DNA from: Patiria miniata
Lineage: Eukaryota; Echinodermata; Asteroidea; Valvatida; Asterinidae
DNA length: 64,000 nt
NCBI RefSeq assembly: GCF_015706575.1
Contig: NW_024037056.1
Location: 16,047,405-16,111,404, forward strand
Direction of reading: 5' to 3'
Within the stretch, counting starts at the first letter, position 1, and each line of letters opens with the position of its first letter. The translations under genes and the position numbers were made by a program. The notes under the pieces were generated by a model. The model worked only from the letters and a program-made list of their open reading frames with translations, was not told the DNA's origin and ran no database searches. Below, piece by piece: positions 13,601-28,600 of the stretch.

Positions 13601-16600
13601 TCACTGAAGCAGACACTTTTTAATTAAGCCTTGATGCAAATTTATGCAAAGAATATGCAAATTATGCAGATTTATGCAAAAAAAAAAACACCAACGTTGC
13701 GACTACCTACCTTCTAGTGACAATGCCCCACTCAGTTCCAGCCTCATGTATCCCCCACCATGACCTCCTTCCCCGGTCTGTCCCGTCCCGCCGCCACTCC
13801 CGCCATCCAGCGGATACGAGGTTGCTTGGTAGGGAGAGCCCCCGGTTTGACCTAGGGCTGACCCGCCGTAACCCCCGTGACCTGCCCCGGTGCCGATGCT
13901 GCCAACCTGGTTTATATGTCAACATTCATTCATAATATTTACATCATCAGACATAGGTATTTTACTGTCCCTAAACTGATCCTGGTGGGGGGATTGGGAT
14001 AAGACCCTCTGTTATACCTTTTGTTTTGCCTCTTAGGACACCGAGTGAAATAATCCCTGTAATAGTTTTTATATTAAACTAGTACCAAGTGGTACAACCC
14101 ATAGCGGCCGGGTAGCAGCGAGGCCGGGTAATGTGTGAAGATGGCTATACGGCACTGTCCGTGCACACAGGCCGTACCGGTACCTCGAGAGTACAGAAAA
14201 CGAAAAGGAATGGGGTGTGATCTAATATGCAAAAAGTATACAAATTAGACGCATGCGCAACAGTGTTTGTAAAACCTTCTTCGAATGCAAAGCTGTAATA
14301 CTTGCAAAGCTGTAATACTTGAGTTGTACGAATACAATATATGGCCGAGTAAAGTGTCCACCAACCAACCAACCCAACCAACCAACCAACATAAGCAGCT
14401 CAAGCCCACGGCGTGTTTCACACTGCCGTGGGAAAAATGTTTCCTTACAGTACAACTTGTAGGAAAAGGAGGCAAATATTGACCTTTTAGACAGTGCTCC
14501 TCGAGACAAAAGGCATCAAATTTGGTTTGCCTGGGTGGATGTTGACAAAGTGCATAAAACTGAGGAGAATAGGCACTCTCTAAACAACTGATAAAAATTC
14601 TTAGTCTACTAACCAATTTTCCAGCTCCGGGTCCCTCACCAGCCGCACTGCCACCCCCAGAGAGCTGAATGGTACTGCCCGCATGCAACACAACCTCGTT
14701 CCCTTGTATGAGGAGTGTGTCTGCATTGACGACGCCCATAAATTCAACGTCCAACGATCCGATCGACAGGGGCTGGATCGCGGTCTTATTCAGCGATACG
14801 CCAAAGGATAAGCTTGCGTAATCGTTGACCGACAGGAGGGCTAACTTGTAGGCACCGCGCTCGGATATGTAAGTGTAGCTGCCATCGATGAAGAGTGCCG
14901 TTCGTCCCTCTGCCGACAAGGTTACTTGCTGGTGAGAGGCAATCACCATTTCAAAGATGTTTGTTAGGGTCCCTGTGAAATAAAAAGGCACAATAGAAGG
15001 AAATTAAATTCACGTACTAAGCACAAAATTTGCTGAGAAGTTCTTACAAGCAATTGATATCAAATGTTTGTTTTTTTGCCTGATGACATCGAACAAGTGT
15101 ACAGGTATAAGACAGAAATTATTTCAATTGTTACTCACCTGACAGAATGTTGTTTGGCCCAAAGAATGACACCCTTGCAGGAAGCTTCAGCTCTCCATCT
15201 GGATCAAGTTGGAAGCTGCACGTGAGACTGACTTCGGCCTGACCCTCGGAAACGCTCATGGTCATCGTGTCATGAACTTTGATGGTGCTAGTGACGTCCC
15301 CGACAAGTGTTGTCACCGTCATCGATCTGTCAAGACCAGCCACCTCCAAGATGACGTTCTTCAGGACGTGAAGCTCGTCAAAGTCGTACACCTCGATTTC
15401 CGTCTCATTCAGGAGCGTACGCTGTGCGGACGTGATGCCGGCATAGTCGTTATCAATGATGAGTCTGGTGAAGTCAGTGGCTCCAGTGATCTGCTTGAGG
15501 AAGGCAGTGCCTGAGCCTCCTGCTCGGGAAGGGCTGCTGGATGAACCTCCGTGGACTATGTACGTCCCCGTGAAACGTGATTCCACTTGCGTAATGATGG
15601 TGACTCTGCCTCCACCACCTCCTCCGCACTGAGCATGCTCTGCATTGCCCCCAGCAACAATGACGCGTCCGGCACCTGTAAATTCTTGGAGAATTTGAAT
15701 GTGGACTGCGCCACCGCTGCCACCACTGCAGCTACCCTGGCTTCCAGTTGAGGTCACAGAACCATCCAGCCTGAATGTCTTGACGTCCATTATGATTATC
15801 CCTCCACCTGAACCACCTGTTCCGGAGTTGCTGTTGCCACCACCGCTTCCGAAATCTCTAGTTTCATAGAGACTGCCGTAAGAGTCCTGAATTGGTTGAG
15901 CGCCTCCTGAACCTTGACCTCCAACCCCTCCATGGCTTCCACCAGCACCACCTGCTGAATCGCTGGAACCGGCACCCAGACCTAAAGTGGCCTGGTATCC
16001 CATGCCATCACTTGCAATTGACCCTCCATATTCAACATGCACCTGATTCGCCTCAAGGAGGAGCCAATTTCCTTTCAACATCCCATTGTATCTCACATGG
16101 ACCTCATTTAAGACAATCAGGGAGGTGGGTAGATCAAGGGTCGTTTCAAATGTGAGACTTCCGTAGCCAAGGACAAGTAGAGAATCTAGGGTGAAGGTTC
16201 CTGGTGGGTCCTTGAAGACATAGTGTCTGCCAGAAAGGAAGGCAGTGCTTGCAGTTGACTCGATCAAAACATCGGCATTGGATCCAATGAGGAGATTCTT
16301 TACTCCGGTAATCAATCCTGACAGATGGAGAGATTTACCCTGTGTGACTTGATGCAAGTACAGATTGGATGGAATGATGATCTCCCCTCCCTCCTGGACC
16401 ACTAGGGCACTCTGTAGGATGTAGTAGCTAGTGACAGCCTGCCTTGTAGCCACTGAGAGACTCTGGTTTGCCTGGACCAGGATGCTGCCACTGAAATCAC
16501 CATCCAGGTCGCTCAGAGTGAGGGACACAGGTCCATCAATCTGGAGCCTTCCCGAATTTCTCAAAACAAGTTTATCAAGTGAGACTTCTGGATCATCTGT

Positions 16601-19600
16601 GTCTGGCAGGAATACGGTGTAGCAGTCTGTAGCCAGGTCACGGTTATCGACTGTGAGCGATTTCGTCTGGAATCCCTGTTCATTTGTCTGCACAAAGATG
16701 GTACCAGCTGCCCCATGGGTCAAACCATGCCCTCCATAGGCAGTCACAAAGCCGGCAAACTCACTAGTGTCTGGAGAATTTATGGCAATCTGTCCTCCTC
16801 CACCTCCACCACAGCACGAAGCACCTCCATCACCACCATTAGCAGATAACAACCCATGTCCTCCAAAGTGTGGTACATTGATGTAGATGCTACCCCCAGA
16901 GGCACCACCTAGGGAGGTGCTGCCTCCACCATTTGCAGTTATGGTACCTCCTACTTCTAGAGACTCTGTTACAGTAAGGGTTATGACACCCCCTCCTTGA
17001 ACAGACTGTCCACCACTGCTAATGCCACTGCCAGGAGATTCGGGGTGAAAATACGAGTCGTACGTGGATGCCTTGACTGACCCACAGCCTCCCTGTCCGC
17101 CATGACTCGCTCCACAAGTTGGTTGACCCGGACTTCCCGGTCCGTCAACTAACCCTCCGTTGTCCACAGACAGAACTGCACTGCTCTCAATGCTTGTGGT
17201 GTTTGTTGTAATGTTCAGTGATGCAGAACTGGTGAGAGATGATCTGTACTGAAGGTTCAGGATGCCAATCTTGAGGTCAGTTTGCGACTGAAGTTGAAAA
17301 CTGGATTCCGGTCCAAGAGACAAAGTGTCTAAGTGGACAGTACTGAATGCTGGGCTTCTTCCAATCCAACCTGCAGAGATACTCAGTTGGGCTGACTTGT
17401 GAACAGAGATTTCAGAGGTCATCAATTTACCATTTCCACTTATTTCAACTTCTCCATTTTCTTGGATTGTGAGAGACTTTGCTGTCAAATTTCCCTGAAG
17501 ATCAAGCAATGGCCCACTAGCTCCTGTCAAGAAGAGATCCGAATATGTAACAAACTGAGCACCATCCTGCACCTCCAATTTGCACCGAGTCCCAAGAAGA
17601 GGGTTATGTACTTTTTGGACTTCTAGCAAAGCTCCATCCATCAAAACAACCTTTCCTGTGCCATCGCAAACCAATGTAGCAACGTTAAGATCAGAGGCGA
17701 GCCCGAAAATACCAGAGTCTTTTATGTGTAATTCATCCAACTCGGTCAGTGTTAGTGAAGGTGTCAACGTTGGCTGAGGTGACTGTCCAGAGATGACCAA
17801 AGTCATAAACAGGCTGCCATCAATTGGACGTTGTATGAAGACAGTGCCCGAAGAGCCCCTGATGCCACCACTGCCACCATCAGCATGTAACAGGCCTTGG
17901 TAACTATACTGGCCAAGCACATCCAATGCTACTCTACCGCCTCCACCTCCAGATGTAGATCCAGCACCTCCATCAGCTACAATCTCTCCATATCCTGAGA
18001 AGGACCCAGCTTGGATGTATATGCTCCCACCGCTTCCTCCACCAATACCATCTCCTCCTGACACATCAAGGATGCCATCGTGATGGAAGTCTCGGCTCGC
18101 CGTAATCTGAAGTTGCCCGCCCCCTCGGCTGTTTGAGCCACTACTACCATAAGCAACTGGGTCTTTCACACTTCCGTAAGTTGCCCCAGCATCTGCGCCA
18201 CCTCCTACTCCACCATGGCTTCCCCCGCTACTCCCTGTCCCCTGTCCTAGCCCACCATTCACAAATCCGCTAGCAGTACCACTTATCACTCCACCATAGT
18301 TGATTGTGAGATCTGAAACACTCAACTGTGTTAGGCTCGAGCCATATTCTTGTCCGACAACTACAATTTCAGAACCTCCTTCAAGGATCAAGGATTCGTA
18401 TATATGCCCTCCAGGATTAAGCTCGCAGCTTTGGCCAGCTGTCAAGTGGAGGCTGTTGTAATCGCAAACAGTGACATTTGCAGTATTGTCAAAGGATACT
18501 ACCAAACCGCCTACGCACAAGTCATCATCCTCTGTAACGTTATAGAAAGTCACAATTCCTTCCGGACAAACCAGGCTGGGCAATAAGCCTTGGGCGCTAT
18601 CCACTTTAACATGTGTACTGGGAGGGATGACAAATCCATCGCCAAGATAAGTACCCATCCAGGATTTTTGAAGGGTAGTGACATTAAGTGATACAGGGAT
18701 GCTGTCAGGATTTGGGCAATGTGTCGATTTTTTCATCAGACCACCTTTGAAGATCTTGATAGCTTCTATTTTTAAAGTGCCCGCCGTGGCATCAGCATCT
18801 CCAGTTCTTGCTGGGTAGCTTGCCAAGAAGGTTCCTCGGTCCCGAATACTGATTGCACCCTCTTCAGTCACATCCAGGCTGCCGCAAAGGTCTAAGGTTA
18901 CTCCGTTGCGAAGAATCACCTCACTTGGAAGCTTCAGGTAGCCACCATCTTCGACAGCGATACTGAAGACGAGATCAATGTCAGGGCTAGGCTCCTCGAC
19001 ATGACAGATAGGACATCCACAGATGCCCAAGTGGGCTCGAATTTGACTACTGACAGTAAACCATCCCGTGCGATCGCCCTTCAGGATGGCTACAGGGAAA
19101 CAGAGAGAGGGGTAGCTGGATTTTCTCCCAGGCAAAAGAAGCCTTCCTGAGCCTCTTATCTCGAGTTCGTGGAGGCTGAAAAGGGTGGTATCTAGGGGTA
19201 GGTCAACAACAGCTTCTTGTGGAGAGTCTAATCCACAGTTGTCGATTCTTATCTGTAACAAAACAAACAGGCACATTCTTTTTTATAAATGGTACTATTT
19301 TCAACACTAGGTATTTGTCTTGTATATTCAGAGTACTTTAAAAAATAAAACAGGCTTATTTTGGTGGATAAAACAGAACACTGGGTCTCTCATTGACAAA
19401 ATTGACTCACTTTTCGATAAAGCTGTCCCTCTTTGAGGCGCTCCAGGTAAACAACCCCAGCACCCCCTGCCTGGTACCCTGACCCTCCACATGCTACTGG
19501 AGGATTAGTGATCAGTTCATCGTCGTAATAGACAGAGATGATGCCACCAGCTCCCCCGCCTCCGACGGTCCCATCGCCGTGGCCACCGCTGGCCTCAATG

Positions 19601-22600
19601 ACTCCTGACCGATCAAACAAAACGATGATTGCGGTGTGATTCTTAGGTTGGCATCACGTGCAGAACAAGAATTATTTTTTTGGTAGGTAACCTATTCTTC
19701 AGAACTTGTTTTTGCTTGACCAGAAGGGTCAGCCTATGTCCTCTTACTGACGGACTAACTGGCTGACAGACTGAGTCTTTCAAATATGAATAACGTCCTT
19801 AACTGAGAGTTTCAGTTTCGGGTCCAGTTCTTGCCTAATCAAGCCAAGTCCTGTTATCACATCTGTACCTAATTCCAGATTTTATTATCACAATTTTTGA
19901 GCAGTTGTTGAAACATTTTTCTTTTTTGATTTCGGAAGGAGTGACCTGTTACCTGTTGACTTGATGGACTCGACTTGTATCCAGACACTTCCCCCAGCAC
20001 CACCTCCTGATCTCTCATAAGAGGGCACACTGGCAGCATTCTGACCTCTGAAAAGTTCAAGAGTCAGGAATCAGAGACCAAATTTCAATATTAACCCTTT
20101 TTTTTTGTTGGAATTATATGGAAATAAAGAAAAATTCAACACAATGCACGTCTTCCTACCTTGCGCTGATGGTTCCGTGGTTCTCCAAGACGGTTGACTG
20201 GATGTGTAGAGCGCCCCCACCTGCCGGTGCCCCACCGTCCTCGCAACGCTGCTCTCCACAGCCTCCAGCCTCGCCGAATTCCACGGGAGCGAAAATAGAG
20301 TCGTAGTTTGGACTGGAGTCTGGGCTGCTGCTACCAAGGCCCCCCTTTGCCCCGTGGCTGCCACCAGCTCCGGCAAAGTAGATACCTAAAAGGAGAAAAG
20401 TTAAAACTTGACATTTACATTCTGGAGGGCTGCAAGAAAGAGCAAGTTCGAAAGAGCCTCTGTTTATCTATATTTCTGTGCTCGAACCCATGCAAGTCAA
20501 CTAATCCCTGGTTACCATAACTGCACACATCATACTGCACACATCAGAAGGGAGCCAGGACAACAAACCTGCCAAGACTGTAAGGTTTATGGAATTGTCA
20601 AGCAATTAATACAATGTAATGCGATTTAGTAAAGATGGTAATGGCCTAACTATACAAGTTTGCCAAATTCGATGAGCATTTTGACAAACCTCTTCCGTTG
20701 TTGTCATATCCACCGTAGTCCACACTTAGCAACGCAGTCTCTGCCAATGTAACGGTCTCGGCACTGACTCTCAGCCTCCGACCGAGTACCTTTGCATTGG
20801 GTCCGACTTCCAGTGTTGTCAGTTTCAGCACGTAGTCGCCATCCCAGCCACGGAATTCGACGGTGCTCTCCGGCAGAACTCGCAAGGTCTTAAAACTGAA
20901 AACAGTTCTGGTGGCCTCCACGACGGACTGAGAGTAGGCTCCAAAGCTCAGAGTGGAGTGTGCGAGGGATAGGTCTCCGGCGCCCCCTAGAGAGCCGTCG
21001 ATGACGTTTGCGGTGCGGAACAGCATGACGCGATCGGGGAGGTTCAAGGACCCGCGTTCGTACACTCGCAGCGTGAGCGGCAGATAGTACGTAGCTTGCC
21101 AGATCGTCACATCTTGATACGGCCCCGTATGAAGCGTGCCGTATCTGCTATGGTCGCGGCTCTCTTCGCCAATGAGCTTCTGGATGACGAAATAACGCGG
21201 CATGTAGGTTTCCGCTTGAGCCTCGAATGCCAGATGCGCGTTCCCGCGCAGCGTGAGCTCATCAAAGTTGTACTCGACTCCTACGGCAATGGAGTTGACC
21301 CAAGTAACTCCAGCGTCGTTGCGAAGATTGTAATAGTTGCCAATAGATGTCTGAAATGAATGAAAACAATCAATCAAATAATTCAAAAGGGATGAGAATT
21401 CTCAGCGATACTACCCAGTGGCCATCTGCAAAAGCGTCTCACACGCTAGCCAGGACCTACCTCTCGTATCGTCTGGCCGTTGTTGTCCACCATCAGACTC
21501 CGGTACCGTGGGGTCATGACCTTTGACTCCCGATACACAGTTCCGGCTGCTCCGACTTCATAGCCTGAACTTCCTCCGTAGGCCGTAAAGCGTCCCGTAA
21601 AGCTGTCTTCAGTAAAATACAAGCCTATGCGTCCACCGCTACCACCACCTCCGACAGAACCATGACCTATTGAGAACACACAGCAATCAAACTCCTCAAG
21701 CCAAAGTTTTTTGCATCAGAGTATTTTTCAGAGTTCTAGTTTCCGATAAAAATTGAATAAACTACAGGACTAGAGCAGTACACTATGTATTTAAACACCT
21801 ATTTGCAACCTATTGGAAAGGGTGTTTCAGAGATTAGATACAATTGCAAATTCAAATGAATTGCGAATTGAAATAAATTGCAAATTCAAATAAATTGCAA
21901 ATTCAAATGATTTTTTTTTAGTATTTGACACACTGAATTATGATTAGCTCATGTGAAAAACAACAACATCACTGGTATATTTGAAGTATGGAAAGCAGCG
22001 GACTCACGATGTAATCACTAGACTCAATCAATTCGGGTGATTATTTCAATCCTTGTTTTTAACAAGTAAAAATTCCTTGCGTTGCAAATTTTCGGAAGCT
22101 CTCTGCTACTTACCAGCACCTCCGTTTGCTTCAATGAGGCCACCGCCGGTGAAGTGGAGAGTGTTGAGCAGAATACTGCCCCCGCTTGCCCCGCCTCCAC
22201 CAGATGGACCATTCTGGCCATTCACTCGAATCGTTCCTATTCAAATCAATCAAAATCAAAGGAACAATAAAACAAAAGTGGAACGTCTCAAAAGTCAGAA
22301 CGCTTGGAACGTTCCTATGGGGAACTCCAGGGGAACATCGCCTGTTCCAATTGGGGAAGGGTGGTAGCTCCTGTTGAAAAGAGGCACCCAAGGTAAAGGA
22401 GGGTTAAGGTTCCAAAACACCAAAATACGCGCTCATAGAAAACAACACAAAATCAGACAGAGACAGCGCCACCTAGTGACGCTCAGGAGCAAGGTGGCGA
22501 GGTTATTTTCGCTGGAAATTAGAAATTGTGACCCGGCTGACGTTTTTCTTTTCAATTTTATTAGTGGTAAATAGGGTCAATCTTTTTTAATAATCCCCCC

Positions 22601-25600
22601 CTCCGAAACGCCCCTAAAATGGTTGCCAATCTCTTGGCCAATGTCTTAAGTAGCCCCCCGCCTCGATGCGAAATAGGCGAACAAGTTAAGGCTTTTTGTG
22701 AACGAAATCACCCAGTTAGCAGCCACCAAGTCACAAATGCTTGATCTCAAGAAAATTGTTAACAAAATGCCCCAAGTACAAGCCGCAAGGACCTCTTATT
22801 CAAAATTACCCTTGGGATCACAAAATATTAATAAGCTCGCACGTACTAATTTTCAGGTTTTGGTAATGTGCACCCTTAAAGCAGAAATGAAAGTGTGCCA
22901 AAACTAGAGTTTTGTTCATTTTTACCATCTACTCTCAACTCCCTTGCCGCAAGCACTGTCAGTATGCCACCACCGTAGGCCTGATCGTTGCTCGCGCTGC
23001 TCCCAAAGTGTTGAGGTTCCAGAACGTTGCCGTAGAAGAGACCACCTCCCGGTGATCCTTGGCCCCTGCCTCCTTGGCCGCCGTGACCTGCGCCGCTACT
23101 GCCGAAGCCGCGGCCGATGTCGCTGTGTTTGTAGCCAGACTGTGGAGATACAATTTAAAGAAAACTGGCAGTCAACTGAGGTAGAAACTTAAAGAACTCA
23201 GTCACTGTGTCAAACTGTTGTCAGAATCTGCCTTTTTTTGCCATTTAGATGTAGTTCAACCAATAAAACGGTAAAAGGCACCATAATTTTATGGGACACT
23301 GGAAAAGTGTTTAAAACCAGCCAGCCGGTATTTTATCAACCACTTAAAACTGCCAGGTGACAGGCTCTCGACCAATAGGAATGCATAAACTATCTTATTT
23401 ATGAAGAAGGGTCTAAAAGTGCTGCCGTAAGCTGTTTATTAGTGTTGGCCAAATAACATGCAAAATATGCTGAATTGTTTGGGTCGCTCGGCAGTTAGCT
23501 GTCGGCATGATGTCACAGGGCACATGGTCTATACTACAACACTGTGCAGTGCTACTTGTATCAACAGCGACAACCTGTGAAAGAGCTTTTTATTTCTTGC
23601 AAATAAGTTAAGAGAAATCAAATTTTGCACTAGGTGTGGTGCCATGCGTTACTAGGGCGTAAAAATGGGTAAGTCCCACACCACAGCAGACAAAATGTGC
23701 TACATATTACTCACCAAAGCTGAGCTCAGATCCAGGGTAGCGAGTTCCTCAACGATCATGTCCGTCACGTTGACAAACAGACGATCAGCCTTCATGTAGG
23801 CCCCACTCTCCAGGTGGAGCGTGTTGCCTAGCAACTCCAGTCCCTGGACACCGCCCTCGATGTAGACCTTCCCGCCGCCGTGAACGACAAACTGATCGAA
23901 GGTGATGGTCTCCGAGACGTGGTATGTGGCGTTTGTCACATGACTGGAACATTAGAAACAGGACACAAACAATGTTTTGTTATCATAGTGCACTTTTGAA
24001 AACTATAGCTTCAATATGGAGCAGAAATAAATCAAACAGTTTTAATATGCAGAGAACCAGGCAAAGCTCTATTTATCACATGATAATTTGGTTGGTGACC
24101 TAAAGTAAAAAGTTTTGAATATGTGCTCTCACGTAAGATGGACCTCTCCGCCTTTCCCGACGGATATGTTCCTCACGCCGGTCACGGTGCCCTCCAAGAC
24201 CAACGTCAGATCGTGCACCTCCAGGTGCGCTGGCATGTCCAGCTCACCCCTCTCGTAGAGTTGAATGTTCCAGGCCAGCCTTGGGTTGTCTGCGGGCAGG
24301 TCTATCTTCAGCACCTAGCGGGGGTGTGTCAAAGATCGTTTTTAATAAAAGCTGTCCGAGAGCTTACATGGGTAAGACTTGAACCCTATCCCTCCTACTT
24401 ACTAGTGCAAACGTCTTCATCACTTGACAACAGAACTTGCTGTGGACAGCTGGCTAGTTTAAATCTCTGTAAGGTAAAAGTGACCGGGCTGTACCTTCCC
24501 CGATCCCTCAAGATCCTTCCTTCAAGATCTTTTTTCAAATTTACTTGGGTGGGATATGAACCCCAGCCCTCCTACCTACTAGTGCAGGCGTCTTCATCAC
24601 TCGACCACAGAACTTGATGTGGTCAGCTGACTGGTTTAAATCTCTGTAAGGTGAAGTGACCGGGCTGTACCTTCCCCGATTCCTCAAAACCTCCCAGGAA
24701 GATTAAGAAACATCAGAGAGTTAACCTGTATCAGAAAGCTCAAATCATACCTGCAGAGGCCCGACATGGAAGTAGCCTGTGCTATCCCCGCTGTTACTCT
24801 CAAGGATCACGGTCTGCGTGTCGGTCCGGGTGGCTTTGAACAACGCCAGGTCTGCTTGACCCCGGATGTCGACCTGTCTGAACTGGTATTCGGACCCGTC
24901 GGTGCGAGGCAGAAGCCACGTCCTGCAACTATCACGACCCTTGTGGACACCGATCAGCCCTGGATAGTCAACCTAAAAAAAAAATGAAAAGATTCTGTTG
25001 TTTTTTAATCCTGATCTGCTAAGGATACTTGCTGGAGACCCTCCAAAATTTCTCAATTCCAGAAGTTTGCAAAAAAGCATTGGCATCTTCTACGTACTTG
25101 ACATTTTTGCGGGAATCAAATGACAAGTTATTAGTAGTGACACAATGCATTTGTGAGAAATAAGGGACGTAGTTAGAGGGCAGTGCCATGGTCCCTCAGT
25201 TTAGGTGTCCGATTTATGCGCCATGGTATGTGGGTTTGAACCTTAACATGGATTGTGACTTTTTTGGGGGGGGGGTAAGATAATTTACTACAATTGTCTC
25301 TCTTCCTCCAGGAGTATATAAATGGATACCTCTGGAGATCAGAGACCAGATTGCACTGAGCTCAAACTGCTGCAGAAATCTGAATCTCATGGCCTGATGA
25401 ACATGAGCAAGCGCTTTGAGACATTTTCATTTAACTTAAAAAAAAGTAAATAATGGGAGCATTCTCAACCTCAGTAACTCTCGGTCTTCCAACAAAGTTG
25501 TTATCCACGTAAATTCGTATGTCTTCAGTAGTTTGGTCGTGTCGGATGACAGTCCCTGCTCCGCCCGGCTCATAGACACTGTAGCCACCGTGGGCTACGA

Positions 25601-28600
25601 GTTGACCAGAGTACGTGGTGTTGTGGTACAGGAGGGTGATGCGACCACCCCCTCCGGCCCCGCCTTCCTTGCCAGTGGAAACGGATGGGACAGAGCCACC
25701 CTTGACAGATATTTGACCTGTGAATTGAAACGTTTATTCTGGTTAGATCCCACTGCTGCCACCATTGAAGAACCATAGAATTGCACAAGTTCTTTTTCAC
25801 TTCAACTACCTAATTTAGTTGATATGAACATAATTTAGTTGATAAAAACATCATCCACTCACCTTGTCTGCGCAGCTGTTCAGTCTCCACAAACACAGTC
25901 TCAATCCCTGCTACAACTGTTGAACTACTGACTTACCCAAGTCCCTCCAGACTTCCACTTAACTAAATTAGTTGATATTAACAACATCCACTCACCTTGT
26001 CCGCGCAGCTGTTGAGTTTCCACAAACACGGTCCCACCGCTGCCACCGCCGCTGAACCATTGACTTGCGCCAGTCCCGTCAGACTTCAACTGCCCGTCAA
26101 CCTCCACCACAGGGGCCGTGATCAGTATCACGCCGCCGCCCCTGCCGGCTGTGTTTGGGCTGGAGGGTGATTTGTTCCCCGTACCTCCAGCACTGCCAAA
26201 GCTGGTGGGGGTTAGGGCAGAGCCTCTAGGGGGTCCTACGATGGTCTGTCCGTTGCCTTGACCACCGCTGCCACCATTTCCTCCCCCAGATGCTCCTGGT
26301 GAGAGCAGTTCAAAGTTCAAATTTTATACTCTTACCAACACAATTATTACATCTAATATTCACATATCAGACATATCATGGTGGAAGTCAAAAAGAATTT
26401 TCAAAAACTTTTTTCAACAAAATGTACATCATTTTTTTCACTAACCGTTTGCGCTATCGATGCCCCCATGTTCGATGTCTGGGCTTCGCCCTGACGTATC
26501 GATCACACCTGCTGTGTCAATTTCCACCTCAACCTCAGCAACTACATCCAGATAGTTGGTCTGCAAAAATATCAATAAATTAATTTTCGGTGACTTTTAC
26601 AGTTTTTTAAATGAAAAAAAAACACCCACATTTTTTAATTCAATATTTAGATACAAAAAATCACACAAAAAATTCAGTTTACTGTTGGATGCACAATTCT
26701 TATCAAGAACAACAAATTTTATGCGTACCTTTATTAAACCTCCAGGGTGGATTTTTAAGAAACTGCTGAGCGACAGCCTCAGGGATGGCTCCAGGGTGTC
26801 AAAGGACGGGTTATAGGTCAAGCCATCAGGGTAGAAAGAGGAGAGTAGGCTGTTGGGTAGGACTTGGAGGGTGTCGAGGGTGAAGGACTTGTCCGGTTGG
26901 CCTGAGTACTTTCCCTGTAGTAAAAAGAAACAAAAAGCACAGCGTCTCTGAGTGATGTCGATAGCTTTGTACAAAACTCAAGTTATTTGCATAATGAAGG
27001 TTTATTTTTAAAATTACCGAAACACAAAAAAGACTTCAAAAGGCTTATTAATCATCGTTTCAGAGCCATATCTATTTCAGCAAGTAAACCAAAAAACAGG
27101 TGAATTCTCACCGAACAGATGCTGTTTAATTTTCGAAGTTTAAATTCTGGTCTTTAAAAAATCTTTAAAAAAAAAGCTTTTCATTCAAGTGATCGGCCAC
27201 CCAAATTGAGCACGATACAGGCAATTCAGTGCAGCATATTTCAAAGGAAACAATTTTCTGCGGGAATTTGGGGCATTGTAAAAAAAAAATTCATAAAGCT
27301 GATGGATTCAACTTACATGTTCTCCAATAGAAACGTGCATTCCCTGGCCGATGGTGAGGTCTTGTACCCCATCCACTGTGCCTTCAATGTAGACTGGGTT
27401 GACTGGAAGATTCTCTAGTCTGGTGACTGATTAAAAAAAACACATATACAAAATACAGTACACATAGGTAGATTTTTCTTGATTTTTGTTATCTCAGTTG
27501 CATTCAAAAGAAAGATGTCCTTCAATATCAACACTGATGTACTTCATTGCTGCCATTGAGGGCATTTATCATCCATACAGTTTTTTACTCCATACCTTTC
27601 GGAAAACTGACGTATGTGTCCGCGTACACTCTGAACCCTGCGGGAAACGGTGACGTAGAATCCTGAATCGTGATTGGATACTTGGTGTTTGGGTGAAACA
27701 CCCCGCTACTATCTCCGTCCAAATGCCCGATCGTCACGTCAAAAGGCCCATTCATGGAGCTCTCAAATGCCAAGTGAGCTCTGTTGGTAATTTTGACCCT
27801 CTCGAATGTGTACTCGCTCACTCCGTGACTAGAGTCCGTGATGACGTATGCTCGCGAACTGTCCTGCTGGCTCGAGGGTAGATAGGTCCGTGTCGGCCCA
27901 CGGTTGTCGTTGCTGATGAGCAACGATCGCGTCGTTTCGTTGGGAGTGATGTTTGAGAGGTAGATGGTACCCGGCCCACCGGTTTCCTTGTGGCTTCTGC
28001 CGCCGAAGGCTTCCATGCGTCCAGCGAAGCGATTGGAATCGGTGGTGTGGATGGCGATACGACCGCCTGCACCCCCTCCACCAATCTCCTGTTGACAGAC
28101 AACTTTGGTAAAATTACTTGAATTATTTTATACTGTGAACAGACAGAGAAGCTTGTTTTCCTCTAGAAAACCAGAAATGTGCCAAATTTGCATACACCGT
28201 CTGAGTTTAAAAACTCTATGACCAGTTCTTGTTGGATGATGAGTATACAGGCAAAGGTTTTGCGGTATTGGGAACGGATGACGGTTAAATATGCAACGAG
28301 CAAGGCCGGAAATATCTGTCTGCGACTCGCTCGCAGTGAGCGAGGCCGGAAATATCATTGGTGAAAATAGGACACAAGACTGGCTTTCTAGGACCAACCA
28401 AAAATAACTCCATTATTTACCCTAGTGCCAGTTGAAGACTCATAAGCACAATATCTTCCCGTTTGATAATGACTCCATGGCCAACCAGGGTATCTCTCAT
28501 TGTCGCTATCTTGGCAGCGGTCGACGCAGTTGTAGAACTGCAGGAACTTCCCGTCGGTGCACTGCAGACACCGCTTCTCCGAATCGCACTGGCTGCAGTG

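Noticed and set aside
13633..13690. Cluster of ATGCAAAT octamers as an enhancer
   Set aside because: It lies in a slippage-prone ATGCAAA repeat next to poly-A; no further support.
15209..16155. Several plus-strand frames across exon 59
   Set aside because: Shadows of the minus-strand coding sequence.
24123..24617. 164-aa plus-strand frame
   Set aside because: Shadow of exon 50 and of the duplicated SINE; internal repetition comes from the SINE copies.
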